Origin: Acanthaster planci
Lineage: Eukaryota; Echinodermata; Asteroidea; Valvatida; Acanthasteridae
Assembly (NCBI RefSeq): GCF_001949145.1
Contig: NW_019091406.1
Coordinates: 716,685 to 780,684, forward strand
DNA: 64,000 nt
Direction of reading: 5' to 3'
The position numbers and the translations under genes are program-made. This document shows positions 12,545-26,422 of the stretch, piece after piece. The stretch's first letter is position 1. Each line of letters begins with the position of its first letter. Below the pieces are notes generated by a model. The model saw nothing but the letters and a program-made list of their open reading frames with translations. It was not told the origin of the DNA and did not search any database.

Positions 12545-12788
12545 GATGGGTAATTCCAGAAATTCGGGGTCCAAACGTGGGATATTTTTGTGTCCCTGTT
12601 ACATCTGACCGTTGATAATTTTGACACGGAAAAATCACCGGAATTGATTTCAAACTATTACAATTTGTTTAGCGGGTAAGAATGCATTAATTCATCACCT
12701 TTAGAAATTAGAAAATGTGTTCTGAGCTAAATGCTACATGACAGGGACACGAAAAAAATGGATTCCAAATTTCTGGAATTACACTGAT
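12545..12788. mobile_element. MITE family M2, copy 2
   Basis: Long inverted ends of about 60 bp: gatgggtaattccagaaatt at the left, with the reverse of atcagtgtaattccagaaat at the right, and cgtgtccctgt / acagggacacg inside both arms. It shares these ends with the element at 2024-2265. Confidence 0.8.
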
Positions 12789-13449
12789 ACTCAAATTAGT
12801 TCCGTCCGTGTTATTTGGGAATGGGTTAGTGCTTGCAGTTCCCTTGCAGTGTGGAATTCTGAGATGAAAACAGGTAGGTAGCATCAATGTTTGAACATGT
12901 TACTCTCACATGCATAGACTCTCAAAAACTCTCCGCATATTGAATTTCATGAACTTCACCAGCTTTCACATGGTATATGTGCATGGTATATTCACCTAAT
13001 CCCCCGCCATATGGCACGAGACTGGGCTGCGCCTGCGTGTGCCGGAATTTTTTTTTCCTCTGAGAATACAAGTCCAATGCGCTGCACGCTTTGAAAATTG
13101 ACGCCTAAAGTGGAAATTCAGCGTAGCATTAGAATCCTCCTTTAACTCGTGAAGAAAATTCGAAAGCAAAATTTTGACAGTACCGCGTTTTTGTTGCTTG
13201 TTTCTGTTTTTTATTTGTTTTGTTCGTCTTCGACAAACAGAATGGGGATTAATGAGGTGAACATTTTCATTTGCTCTGTCTCATAAATAATGAATTCAAA
13301 TTTAAATGTACCTTAGGATTGGGTGGGCATTTTACAATGTCCATAAAGACACTGGCAGGTTGTCTTTCCACCGACACTGGTCCCGGCGAATGACAAGGGA
13401 AAAGGCTCGCTTGTATATCAAAATATCAAAGAGTCATTAGTCACGTAGG
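12789..13449. other. Intergenic, nothing recognised
   Basis: No gene, RNA or mobile element could be supported before the hAT-like insertion that starts at 13450. Confidence 0.5.
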
Positions 13450-13650
13450 CAGTGGCGTAGCCACGGGGGGGGGGGGCAAGTGCCTCCAAAAATTCGCACA
13501 GGTGCCCCCCCCCGCAAAAAAACGGATTAATGGATACTGAACAAGGTTAACAAAAACTCCCCTCCCCCCCCCAAAAAAAAGCTGGTACCCCCGTAAGATG
13601 ATGGGCTCCCTTTGTGCCTCCCCACTAGTAAAATCCTAGCTAGGCCACTG
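13450..13650. mobile_element. hAT-like MITE with perfect 8-bp target duplication
   Basis: The left end is CAGTGGCGTAGCC and the right end GCTAGGCCACTG. Both flanks are cacgtagg (13442-13449 and 13651-13658), a perfect 8-bp target-site duplication. Internal poly-G and poly-C runs and the subterminal aaaatcctagct are shared with the copies at 33912 and 41991. It cannot code for a transposase. Confidence 0.88.
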
Positions 13651-13658
13651 CACGTAGG

Positions 13659-16600
13659 TTCATGAAATGTCGACATGTCATATTTCATTTGGATGAATAA
13701 CTATATTTTTAACGTTTGAAGGAATGGCCAGTAATAATAATGCTTTGTAATGGCAGACATGACCGAAATGCACTTCGGAGGTTGAGAACCCCAGATGTAA
13801 CATGCGTAGGGAATGATTCAAGTGGGTGTCATATTCCAAGAAAAGCTCTAAAAAGAACTGTCAGAGAATTGAACCTAGTTTAATTATTTCAATCAAAACT
13901 TCTGACATACCTCAAGTCCATTAAACTAAAAAGAAAAAAAAAGAAATACATTTGGAATATTCTCGTGCTTGATGAGCCAAACCCAAGGGGTTTTGGGCGG
14001 CCATCGATGTCAGTCACCTATATATCTAAATGCAGAATATATTTCTGTCGTCTGCTGCATCAGAATGCATCAGTACTTTTCGACTTGTTTTTCTGCTACT
14101 GTTCCATTATAATCCCCGTCTTGGGAAATCATCCAAGTCGTAGTTAATGTATACGGTTGATGAGGACTTTTAGTCCCACAGTATACAGCCCTTAAAAACG
14201 TGCAGGATATCACGTTGCAGTCAACCGTTCCCGACTGCTCTGTTACCATGGCAATCCTAATTATATCCGAGACACGGCTGCGCGGCTTATATTCTCAACA
14301 TCAAGAACGTCGAACAGACTTCGGTGCCGAGCCACCATTGACTGCATATGTTCTGTCAACACATGACGCCAAGCGATGCATCTAGAAAGGATGCTGTAAC
14401 AGCTGTTCATTAAGTGTCTGTTTACTTTGATGATTTTCTGCCCTGTCTAGACATTTTTAGCCTACAAAGGCGGTCCACGTAAGAACTGAGGATTCTCTCC
14501 ATTAGAAAAAATCATTTATAATCTACGGTTGGTACTAGGCGGAGTTATTCTTGCGATGATAAATTGGAGGGCATGCTATACTTGCGAGTAAACCATTGTC
14601 CTGCAGACAATCATTATATTGTCACTTGTAAATGACAAACTTGAGCTGCTGCTGTCAAGGTCGTCAAAGCTGTATGTACTTCAAACTTGATGGTTTTTCT
14701 TCATCGTTGAACGCCCTATCGCCTAACGATCTACTTGAATTCTACCCATTTGGGGATCGACCATGTATTAGTCATAATGAGGTTGTTGACTATCAACAAC
14801 GCCGGATCAATTACGGCCGTGATTTCCTCATTCAACCCTATAGCGTGGCCTTGGCATTTTGATGCCCGGTTAAGTCTTGTCAAAAAAAGTGCTGCGCCAG
14901 TTGCTAAGGAGCTTGTATCGTTTTGTGCTGTTTCTGTATAAGTGTGACTTGATGTGGCACATGAACATCTAGCACTCGATACTGTGTGAGGGAACTACAA
15001 TAAATATGTACATGTATCACTTCAACATGTCTGAATATGGCTATCGGATCTGCGTTGCCACGCGTTACTCTCGTCACAGGTAATTGGAGATACTTTCTTT
15101 CTTAGGAACGCAAGCTCAACACAACACGCGCACAGGGCATGGCATGGACAGATTTACCATTGAACTGTGGCGCCCTTACAAGAAGTTCTCTTTAACACGG
15201 AACGAGCTGTTAGTGCTCTTTCTCAGTAAGTGACCAAATGTGTTTGATTATAAAGAAGCATACAAGTGAACAAACGAAATCAAGCGTGTGAAACTTATGG
15301 TGAGCTCTCTGTGTTTCGGCCTTTAACTCCCGCGCAGCCTGATCGGTGATGATTACCAACTACGACCACAATTAATCACGGCTAATGCTTTTCCAAAGCC
15401 AATCATGCGGTCTCTGGCCCATGCATGATGCGCACACCATCAAGTACTTATCGGGTTTGATCTTTCACGGTGCATTAATTACTATTTTCCCATGCATTGT
15501 CCACAGGAAACTAAATCTCAGTAAGATCCAGACCCTCTATTGGTGATGTGCAGTAGTCTGCACGGAATCTCCATACTGCAACAAAACCGAGGCTGCACGT
15601 GCAACACGAAGAACTTTGACGTGACATGTTGGCTGCCCAGTAAGAACTCATTCAACCGGCGGAAACTTGCCAGTGTAGCCTCTCTTTCAACTCAACCGTG
15701 TGAGGCCTCCAAGAGGACAACATGCCAATGAAACATAGCAACCCATTGGCTCTGTGCACAGCCGGTGGTGGGGCAATAAATACGCCTTCGAAAAACAGCA
15801 CGCCGCTATACGGTGACATTTCGATAGTTCAAAGAGCATAATTCTCGCCATGTTTTGATGATCCATTCGCAGTGGAGATTTGATGGTTGCCAGGGAAATA
15901 CCATCCGAAAACTCAACTTTATTTTCCTGCTAGACGAGCACGGTTCGCACATACTCCACAGAGGCACGGCGACACTGAATCATTTATTACAATGTCCGAA
16001 ACTGAAAACTTCCCACACCTCGGCGGGAATGTTGGCATTCTTTTCCTCAGACGGCCTATGAAACAAAATTTCTGCAGCATGGGATTGGGCCATTGGACAT
16101 TGCCCGACGTAATTTCAATACTGATGCAATCAATTTAGCGTCGCTTTCTAGTCCATGGTTGGGCTACACCATGAGCATTCTCTGGGGTCTAGTCGTCACC
16201 CCACGGGTTTTCTCAGCTACTGGTGCGAGGACGATGCTTCTAGGAAAATCCTGGGCCACTGCAGGACCTTTTAATTGAATAAGCTAATGATACGAAACGT
16301 TACGGAGCGGACACATTCTGCAGGGTACGACGAGTTTCGCGACACGGGGATTCTCCTATACACTGGCCGCTTCGGTAGATATAATAAGGCTGTGTTCGAA
16401 TCACTTGGCTCCACATGATATGAGAACCAGCTGCGGCCTAAGTCCGCTTCTGTGATGGTGCTCGCGTTCATCCGGTCATATATAAAAGTCTCCAAACAAC
16501 TACTCGATAAACCCACAAAAAACTCTACCACTTGGTATCGACTTAAAGATCATCTGAAGTTGGGTAGGGGAAAGGCCATGAAGGATTCTTAGAACAATCA

Positions 16601-19600
16601 TAAACACATGGGAATTAGTGGTTTTTAACGTGTTTTTCAATTCGATGAATTAACCAGATAAACGACTGAAAAAATCATGTTGCTTTTACCAGTACGTACA
16701 TTTTTTGGTGGTAAGGGCACGAAGACTGATTTTGCCGTCGCGAATCTCAAAGACATACCAAAACACAAGAGTGCGACACAATTTCTGTATCCAACGTTAC
16801 TTTGTTCCAGACATAAAATTGCAGAATGTCCCTACAATTAATTGATGTCCTCTAACACCAGAAGTAACACATTTTCTTTAAAAGGGCACTGATCACAATG
16901 CCTCCATTTCAATCAAACTCAAAGACGAGTACCTTTGAATCGCGTCACTCTGCATTACATCAAACGGCGCGCTTGGCTTCGTTACGCCCCTGTCACTGCA
17001 CCTTAACCTCCGCACACTCCAAACTGAAACCATGGGGGGGTCAGCGGGATGCTATCACAGTTACGATCGTAGCTCTCGTAAGTTCCCGCTCCCAGGCAAA
17101 TAAAAAGCCAATTAACGTCTGGCGTGACTTTCCTTAATGACGTATAATAAAATTAACACACTCAACAGCCATAGCGTAGCTGTCACACTCAACGTTCAGT
17201 TTCCTTATTACGCGAGCTGCCAAATCGAACGTCGTGTACATTTTCCTTGGACATCTTTAATGCAGTGAGAAAGCGGAGTTCGTACTGTCGGTGATCTTTT
17301 GTGCCTAAAGCGCTGAATGCGCTAAAGCAGGAGGAGAATGATACATCACTGAAATGTAGTTTTTAAAATTACCTTATTAGCTGTAAATTTATCTGCGGTT
17401 TCCATTACACCTAATGTGATTGTCTGTGCCGCACAAAAAGGCATGTGCCCGCAGACTCATGTCAACGAATCCTAAATTGATAAGATAAACTGTATAAAAA
17501 CTAACGCTCAATATATGGGTTTCTATATATCATTGGATTAGGAATACACAAATAATTTTACAAGTGACCAGTGTGGGTGTATTTGAAATGTGCGGACCAC
17601 AGATTAAACTGAATGAGGGCAATTTTATGGCATGTGTAGTTTGTACAGGTATGATTACTTCTTGAAATTAAATCCCAATTTACATTGGAGACATACTGCA
17701 AGTACAAATAATTGCCAGTTACATTTTCATTAACATAATGTAGGCCTATATTAAATGGTAATAATCATATTATCGGTTGAAAGCAATAAAAGTAATTACC
17801 ACAGTAAAATGTTGATATGCATTGAGTTTTCAATTGATTTATTTGTAGATTATACCTACGGAGTGATACTCCATTGGAGCGATTATACAAACTGCCTGGT
17901 TGAATGCCATGTAGAAAACTTTGGTCTAAATATTCTGTCATAATTATGCACGCTTCCCAATATTTTGTGCATGCATAAAGTCTGAATTCAAAGTACGCAG
18001 TGTAGTTTTATAGTTACATGTATATTGGTATTAAGAGTCCAACGTATTACACATTAAAACCAGATACATATATGTGTATAATGCCGAATCGCGCAAGAAC
18101 AGTTGTAAAGCCTACGCACATCTCAAACAACAGTTTGCTTTAATAGGCCTAGCAAAAACCGTTCTGAAAAGTCCTAACTTTTTGTGAGCATGCGTGACAG
18201 TGAGCGTCTATATTATATTGTCCACAACTGAAGCTTTCTCGACCTGTTATTGTGAAATGAAACGGTCAGTGATACGGTTCAATGGTTGTCCATGGCAGGT
18301 ATGGTAAATTGGTAGGCTTTCAGTACATACCTTAATGCACAGGTTGTCCCCACTCGTTGCGGACTCCCAGACAAATTTAGTTCCTTGCTCGATGGCGGTA
18401 CAGACGTACCCAGCCTACCTAACCAGCTGTTACATCCAGCACTGGGCGATAATATGTTTAATGTATGAAGAGCCGACGTACCACAGGGCCGCCCTCTTCT
18501 ATGCTGCTCGCTGTCTTCCGTAGATAGTCCTTGGGCTATGAGCGGCAACCACACACGGCTGTATACCCTTCGCGCCTCGCCAAAATGCCCGTACCACGGC
18601 CACTAACAGATGACAGCGCTGTCGAGCCGTGCGTGTGAGATACATACTGGGCGAGCGGTGAGTCACATGACCCCACACATCACACCAGAGAGGATGGCTG
18701 GATTATATATGCGATTTCCATCTCAATGAGTCTGCGTGAGCTATTGAGCACTAGCGCACGATGGGTTTGATGTCATTAAGGTCCACTTTGTTAATGTGTA
18801 ATTGCCGAATCTACACATTGCGCCCAACGTGTTTATCTGTCTTTACCACTCGAGCAAAAAAGGGGATTCTGCATGGACCATACGGTGGTAAAAAGATGAG
18901 GGTAGCGCTTAGAAACCGCGATAAATTGATAGGGATGAATCGAAGGGAATTGGGCCTAATGACCGAGAAGGAATAAGATGAAGTTTCAAGAGGCATGCTG
19001 TGTCAATTCATTTATTGGTTGCGCAAGGGGTAGGATGGTTCATCAGATACGAAGCAGAGTTACACGGTGGAGGGGATGATGAGTATATCAATTATTATGA
19101 GCCTTCGGTATTTAACGTTTCATGTCGCGTTGGAGACGATGGTTTATTGTTGTCTGTGCTTGTTAAATATTCCACTGAACATAATCAGTTCTATTTATGA
19201 GCGGAAACGGCAGGACCTACAAGTACAACGTCACGTACGACAATGACCAGTGTTGTGCATTTCCACATCTTATCTCAATGGTCAGTACTCCAAATTTTAC
19301 ATCAATGATCGGTCCTGAGATCAGTGTGGCATGACTGGGTGAGACCTGTGGGACGCCCGCGGTGAAAACACTTATAGGGAGCATTGACAGCAAAATAATG
19401 CACGGCAGTTTTTGTTCGTTTTAAGGCTTTAATTAGGGGCAGAGTGGCACCTGGGTGGTGCGGACATCCACTGGGGCACGCCCCCATCTCCCCACAGAGC
19501 AAGGAACAGATCTCCCCGTCTATATTTGCACCACTTTGATTGAGATTTTTCGATTGATGTCTGAAATGCAAGAATAATAAATGCAGTTCCTGGCAAATTA

Positions 19601-20010
19601 AATTCGCAGGAGTTGCGAAAGATATTTGCAGTGAGAAGATCATCAGGTCGGCTCCAGTGTTGACTCCATCAAGCCTTGATCCCCAAGACGCCTCAATTAT
19701 TTACGGGTTATTTTTCCTTCTCTCGTGGACGTGTTGACGCTGCGCGATGGGGCGAGACGCTGACTCGATGGGGCTGCGACGAGCATGCCTAATGTTTTTT
19801 TTTTGGGGGGGGGACGGGAAAAACGACACGCTTTCTCCTCTCTCTATGATCTCTCGCATGACCGCCAGACCAAAATGTGCACAAAGGCTGATTGTTCAGA
19901 GCAAGACAATTTTGAATTTCCTCACTTGTGTAAAATCAAATGCGAGTCACGTTTTAAGCAAAACCTCTGACTTCACATTGTTTTAGTCAACGTATGAGAC
20001 TTTAATTACG
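13659..20010. other. Intergenic, no recognisable gene
   Basis: Only short open stretches without protein-family resemblance or convincing splice-site context are present. No structured RNA or clear repeat could be supported by eye. Confidence 0.55.
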
Positions 20011-20186
20011 AATACGGGCGATTCCCAGTATTGCGCCTCCAAGAGTTTGCAAAGCGTTGACCAATCACAAAGCGAGAAATTTGTCGACCCTTTCCAAACG
20101 CGCATTGGGTCCACACATTTCGAGCATCGTGACTGGCCAACGCGTTGCAATCTCTTGGAGGCTCACTATTGTGAATTGCCCGTATT
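20011..20186. mobile_element. Inverted-repeat element (AATACGGGC termini)
   Basis: Arms of about 60 bp are inverted: the left arm has aatacgggcgattc, cctccaagag and gcaaagcgttgacc; the right arm has the reverse complements ggccaacgcgttgc, ctcttggagg and gaattgcccgtatt. The loop is about 55 bp. A MITE-like palindrome with no coding capacity. Confidence 0.75.
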
Positions 20187-21329
20187 AAAAAAAAGGATGG
20201 TTCACCAAGTTTGGAATCATGTGCGTCCGAGTTAATAAAACAGGGGGAGAGAAAAAGAAAAGAAAGGAAAATGCAAGAGAAATTAACAGGGAAGAAAGTT
20301 TATGGTTTTGGTACCGGTGTGTATTTTGCCCATCCCCAAGAAAACGTCCTGCCCACCCTGGGAAAAGTCCTAGCTGTGACGCCCGTGTTTCGAATAGATG
20401 TTTTAAAAAAAGACAACTGTCCACTCAAAATCCTTCTGCTGTGACGCAAACATGAAAACTGCACTTAGCTAGCAGTTTGCAGCAGTACATGAAAGCTGGT
20501 TAGAAGAGTTATAAGATAGCAGAAATCATGTAGCATCACAACGACGCTGCCGCCCTTTGCATTTGTTTGGCATTCTGTGCTTTTACAATAGGGCCGAGGG
20601 CGCTAGCGCAAATAACTGGTGGCGCTATGCCTGCAAGTTATAAGTACCAATTATATTCGACTCTATCCGTGCCTATATGTACTGAAGTTTCCCACAGGCG
20701 TTTTTCAAGATCACGATCTACATGAACTGTGCATGTCAAAGGAATAAATGGATAATTTTCTTTAACGATTTAACACCGTTACCCTTAAGTGGGTCTGGTA
20801 AGAGTGTGGATTACAATATTCTGCGGGTCTAGGGAAGCAAACTTTTTTTTACAAAAACTTGTCCCTAATGGACACACGTCATGCAAGTGGTCAGGCAATG
20901 TTGGAGTGAAATGTCCCTTGTTTCGCTATATATCGTAAAGTTCTAAAAAATATATAGCATATGTTACTTCACAATACTAGTTAATTAAAAATCATTGTTT
21001 GACTTTTTCACATGAACTCTGACCGGGAGTTTTTGTGATTTTTTTCTGACCTAGCGCTGGACACGTTTTATCCTCATCTACACTTACTTGTCCATAATCC
21101 AACCTCAACTACAAAACCAAATACAAACTGCAACTGAATTACGCGGGATATCAATGATGACAAAGTGTTCCAAGTACTGATTAAGCCTACCGGTACTACC
21201 CAAATCGAAGTTACGAGAAAATGTGGTTGTTAGTTGAAATTCATATCAATAACAAATAAGTCTATAGCATCACAGTTAAATAACCTTTCCTCAGATTAAG
21301 TCTGAGATCAATTTTTTCTCACCTGTCTG
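20187..21329. other. Intergenic, nothing recognised
   Basis: No gene, RNA or mobile element could be supported in this stretch. Confidence 0.5.
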
Positions 21330-21392
21330 CCCGTAGACGTAGTCGCGGTCCAGCGCCACACATGGCGCTTCCTAATCGACTGAGCTAGGGTC
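21330..21392 (-). repeat. tRNA-like (SINE-related) fragment
   Basis: On the minus strand CCTAGCTCAGTCGATTAGG has the form of a tRNA D-arm and Pol III A box, followed by a small hairpin (AGCGCCatgtgtGGCGCT) in the place of an anticodon arm. The B box is degenerate. Probably a decayed tRNA-derived SINE head, not a working tRNA. Confidence 0.4.
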
Positions 21393-24300
21393 CATGCTCT
21401 TCCACCAGATCCTGTAGTAAGTTAAGAAAGGCTGCATAAGGTGAACAAACTGGATCCGAGATGTCCAGAAACATACGAGGGACCCTAAGCGCGCCCTCAG
21501 TTGAATAAAATTCTCTGATATGACTCATCAGTATTGGGTAAGTTCGAGCGATGACCGTTTTGTCTATTTTGCCTGGTAACCTCTGCACAAAATATACCCC
21601 GAGTACCCGGCAAAATCGACAAGTGGTTCACAAGTGGTCATTTCTCGAATTTACCATGCGTGTGTTCATTGAATTGACTATAATCTGTCCCACTGACATG
21701 CAGACACGGGAAGTAGGGGTTTTACCCTTCCTAGGGAATTTAAAAAAAAATGAAAATACATGGAAAAATGGTCCCCCGTGACGACTAAGCCTCATATTTT
21801 CTTACAATGGATGTGACCCTGGACGTAGGGTCCTGCATGTATTTGCCTATTGGGGTGAACATTTCTGTCTTGGGATGAATTGAATGACCAAGTAACAGCA
21901 GCAAGCACCGAAAAAGCAAGACATGAAAACGGGGAACTCGTCTGGATCCGCCGGTCACAGTCAGCCGGTCCCCGGTGCACAAAGTGCATCGCTTTGTTGT
22001 TATTCATTAGTAAAGACATAAGGTTTATTAATGCCAGCTCGCACGATCATTCTGACATAAGTCTAGGTCAATTACCTGAAGATTAACCCTAATGTGTTTC
22101 TTGCGTGCATGCTTGTTATTCACCAGCGGTTTAATAACAGTAATTTTCCATGAACTGTTCCATAAAAAGGATTAGTAACACCAATTTCTCAACGGTAAGT
22201 GCATCATGTCGAGGGTGATCCGTAAGATGGGTCTGAATTTTTCCTAATTTTGAATTTTCAAAACAAACATTTTGTTTAGAGTAATTTATTTTGTTTTGAG
22301 TAGTTATTTTAATCATTCTGTGTTCAAAGACTTTTCTTTAACTACAATACGAGAGTTCCATTATTAGACTTAATGTGAAAATTCAGTGAAAACACACAAA
22401 GGAACAAAATTTACAAAAATTCCCGTTAAGTGATTTGCGGGAAATTACCCGGCAGCCATTGGTGCCAATGACTTAACGTAAAATGTACGGCCACTTATTA
22501 CAAACTCTAGGAAAAAGTTAAGGAAATTTTACGGGAAACCTTAAACTATAGCTCTTATTTATCCGTAGATTTACATGAAAATAGTTTGTTTGTAATATAT
22601 ACGGGCTATTTTTCACAAGGCAGACATTATCTTTTGGCGACAACGAAGTGAAAAACCCTTAACAAACGTGTTTATTGCATTAATGGTGAGTGTAATTTGA
22701 CGGCGTTATTTTCAGTTTTGCGAATACGATGCATTTTTTTCTGAGAATATGGATCAGTGAATACGACTAAGGTGACGTCGTTGACAGTCCCCGAGTTCTC
22801 GCTTTTTCATCATGTGGTATCACTTGTGCGTGACAATATTAAAGCGGCTCTGTTTCTGTGTTTCTTGAAAGAAAAGGTTGGGACACCGCTTACATGCTGT
22901 GGCTGTTCTTATACGGCAGGATTTCTCAGGCACCAGGCTCCATCGTAAACGATTGACTCCAAAAGCTGTGTTCACCATTTACACACAATCTTCATAACAC
23001 TTTATAAACATGTGTTCCAGACACTATAAACCTGATTGCATCTAATTTCTCAATATCAAAGTTCAGTTTGCTAAACACTATCTGTGAATACTCTACACAC
23101 AGGACCTAGTTTGGTGTTTCAAAGAAGTTAAAAACTGATACCAGGGTGTTAAATGGCTGAACACAGTTTTTGCAGTGTTGGTCTTTAGAATGTTTCGGAA
23201 TTTCGCCTGACACCGTCTTATCCATCTGTCCGGCTCTCTTTGGTGTTCTGTAATTTTGTTCTTGTTTTGTTGGTCTTTTCACTTTGTGACTGTTTGAGCA
23301 TACACTTTCTCTTTGCTGGAGGAATTTCTTGGTCTATTGCCGAGTCTAATTTTAAAGTCACATTTCTAGTAGAATTTTTAACGTAGTTTGCCTTACACAA
23401 CGTTGGAAGCAATGAAAAAGGGACAATTTTGAATTACAACACACAAATATTCTCCTCAGAGAAAGATTCTGTTCGAACAGTATTTGCCATATTGTTGTCG
23501 AATGTCTGAGTCCCTAGGGACTCCTTTTCGTATCTGTCCGCAGTCATCTTTAATATCACAGTCCCGCTAACTGATTAACTTTGCGGATGACAGGTTGTTT
23601 TACATACTTATATGGACTAACATGGCCGTGGATGAATTGGAAAGGTGACATAGGGTGAGTTACGTGCTGTCTTACCAGGTGATTGGCTGCTGAGGATGCC
23701 GAATAACACGAAACGGTCGGATGGAAACCGCCCGTCTGGGATTCCTCTTTTGGCTTGGACGCGGTTCGAAAGCTCTCCGAGCATAGCTACAGATGAAACG
23801 TGCGTGCTTGTTGGTGCATCATGTAGGATGCTTCGACAAAAAAAATCCAAACCTTAATTGCGATGTCATCCACTGTTTCAGCTTGGCGGTGCAATGAATT
23901 CGCAAGTTATTCTTTCTATTATCTAATGTGTTTCAGATTTCTGATTGTAAAAGAAAATTGAAACTTGAGACCATTTTGTCTTTAAATAAAAATATTGCAA
24001 ATATTTTTACACTACAGCAGGTAAAAAGGAGGAGATGATAACACGCTTATTGATCTGTCAGCCATGTTCATTTCATTTCTCGCGAGGGTTCGGCATGATA
24101 GCTGAGAATGTGTAAATTCATTTTGTAATTAGCATCAATTTTATTGCAGTTTTCATACAAAGCGCACGGAGAAACACAACTGAAAGTTTTTGCTGTCATT
24201 TTAGTGTAAACGATGTTTCGATACCGAGGGTAGGCGGCTTAAGGGGGCCATGAAATTAATTTTTCTTTGACGCACTTTTTGTGCACTTTCATACTCTTCA

Positions 24301-24865
24301 TTGGTGTATGAAAAATCATGTAACATCCTCTTGGATTTCAGTGTATTGAAAAGTGATTTTGTTTACATTTACTAATGTCCAAGTATTTCTACACAAATGA
24401 AGCGCTATTTCCCTAGTGCCAATCAGGCAATATGCTGTTCAGGTTTTTCTGTTCAAATTGTGAACCTAATATTCGCATATTGAAAATGTTTCTGACACAG
24501 AGTTTTTTGTTGGTTTACTGCCTTGTACTTGCACGACAACCAAACGAACGTTGCTTTGGTACAGCAGTTCTTTGAGCACAAATCAATGCAGCATTCCTCC
24601 TTGAAATGACATCACAATTCTGCTACATGGATATAAAAACTGTCAAAAGGTGTCAAAACATCTTTAAGGTAGCAAAACAAAGAATAAAAAAAAGTTGACT
24701 GAAACAAGATTATGCATTTTTAAGCACTCACGTCAAAAGCTTGTTATGTTGACAGAATACAACCTGTTTTGCCGGAGTCTTTGTAACGACAAGAATTCAC
24801 TTATCAGGAAGACAAGTTTTCCGTGCTTCCTTGGAGGCATGTGAACAAAACCGCACTCTTACTCT
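21393..24865. other. Intergenic, nothing recognised
   Basis: No coding exon or RNA gene could be supported. A degenerate aacacagtttttgcagtgt end near 23160 resembles the MITE end at 27930 but has no visible partner. Confidence 0.5.
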
Positions 24866-24926
24866 GAGGTGATTCGAACCAATGAACTCCCGCTTACTAT
24901 AGTCTTACCAATCGACCAGCGAGTTG
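24866..24926 (-). repeat. tRNA-like (SINE-related) fragment
   Basis: The minus strand carries an A-box-like GCTGGTCGATTGGTAAGA and, 24 bases later, a canonical B box GGTTCGAATC. Spacing fits a tRNA or the head of a tRNA-derived SINE. The acceptor stem does not pair well, so a functional tRNA is unlikely. Confidence 0.5.
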
Positions 24927-26264
24927 ATCGAGGTCGGTTTGTTGGATCATAAGCGATATAGCAGCGGGCACCACAGATAACAGTTGGATGGTGTTGACAT
25001 CTTGTCAGTACTACGACAGCCTTTTGTCAATATAGTCAGTACTCAAGACATTACTAGTGACCATTTTGGACGACTTTAATCGTGCCGGGAAAAATCGGCC
25101 CACTCCGGTCCCGAGGTAACCACAATTAGTCGTTGAAACGAGACGAAGTAGCAGAAAGACCATAATGCAAGCCCCGTGATTGAAACTTTGCTCAGCTTGG
25201 CGCGGTTGCACTTGGTGTGGTATATAAGCAAAGGTTGCTTGCTGGTTATTAACGTAAGCTGCAAAGGACTAATGGAGTTTTATGGGCACGAGTTGAAATG
25301 GCGTCATTCCTCTGATACGCCCTCCTAGTCGTTTCGACAACTTCTGTTTTCAGAGTTACTACAGGATGATGACAGAATCGACGAGTTTATGGCAGTCACA
25401 CCAGCTCAATTCAGCGGAAGATTTAGTGAGAGTAAGCTATTTTGTTTCTGGTCCCCAAACTAAAAAACTTTCGTCTCCCAAACTAACGACGCACCCTGTA
25501 TGTTTCGACGAGAGCTTTCTTTTCCGTCACCCCCCCCCAAACCACTGTAACTGATCTGACGTCTTCGAGTTGCGCGTTTACCAGAAGCGCCACGCGCGGT
25601 CGGTGAACCGTCCATCGTTCTGCTTGCCTTCCCACATATGCAAGCCACAAGATGTAATCAAGTGTTCCGTTGCTCATTATAGCAGAGACCTCCAAGAGGA
25701 ATATGAAGAACGCCTACCGGCGGGGGCAGAAGCATTCGACAACATGGACGAGGTAGGTGTCACGGGAAATTTTTCGGTGGGATGACTTCATTGGGATAAA
25801 CATGATAAAGTTTTATCGACGTAGCTGCCGGGGTATTTTTGCTTTTACAAGAAAATGGTAAGATCCGCTTTCTTTATCGATCAATCTGTGAGATATAATA
25901 TGTTAATTACACAATTTCGCAGTAGTGGAGACACTTAAGAACGATGCAAATGCAATACATATGGAATGTCACTGTGACTTAAGGTCCTGCCAAAAGAGGA
26001 TGCAGTTTTCACGTTTGAAGTTTATTATGGAGCGCAACCCTCGTTAAAAGTAATAAAGATTTGCTATCATTTGTAACAAATTTAAAAAAATTACAAAACC
26101 TTCATGTTCCATTTGGTAAACAAAGGAAATGGATTCTACAGATACGCATGTGTAACTGGTCATTTCCGTCTGATGCCTAAACCCTGGCCAGATAATATCC
26201 AGTAGGCATCATACCCATACGCTTTTTGAAAAAAGTGCTCTGACTTTTAACACATTTCTAAGCA

Positions 26265-26422
26265 CTTTTGTGTACCCACTTTTTTAAAAACATGTTTAAC
26301 CAAGACATTTCAAAAAGCTAAACATGTACCATGGAAAAGCGTTTAGCATTTAAACACATCCCTTAGTATATTTCGATAGACTTGTCACGGGTTAAACGTG
26401 TGGAAAAGTGGGTACAAAAATG
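26265..26422. mobile_element. Inverted-repeat element (TTTTGTGTACCCACTTTT arms)
   Basis: The left arm cacttttgtgtacccacttt, with aaacatgtttaac inside, is mirrored by gttaaacgtgtggaaaagtg and ggtacaaaaatg at the right. The arms are about 38 bp around a loop of about 80 bp. No coding capacity. Confidence 0.6.

Noticed and set aside
19302-19643. 113-codon open frame on the minus strand
   Set aside because: Cysteine- and histidine-containing but without any regular motif; no splice sites or neighbours that would support an exon.
24866-24926. Functional tRNA gene
   Set aside because: A and B boxes are present but the acceptor and anticodon stems do not pair as in a working tRNA.
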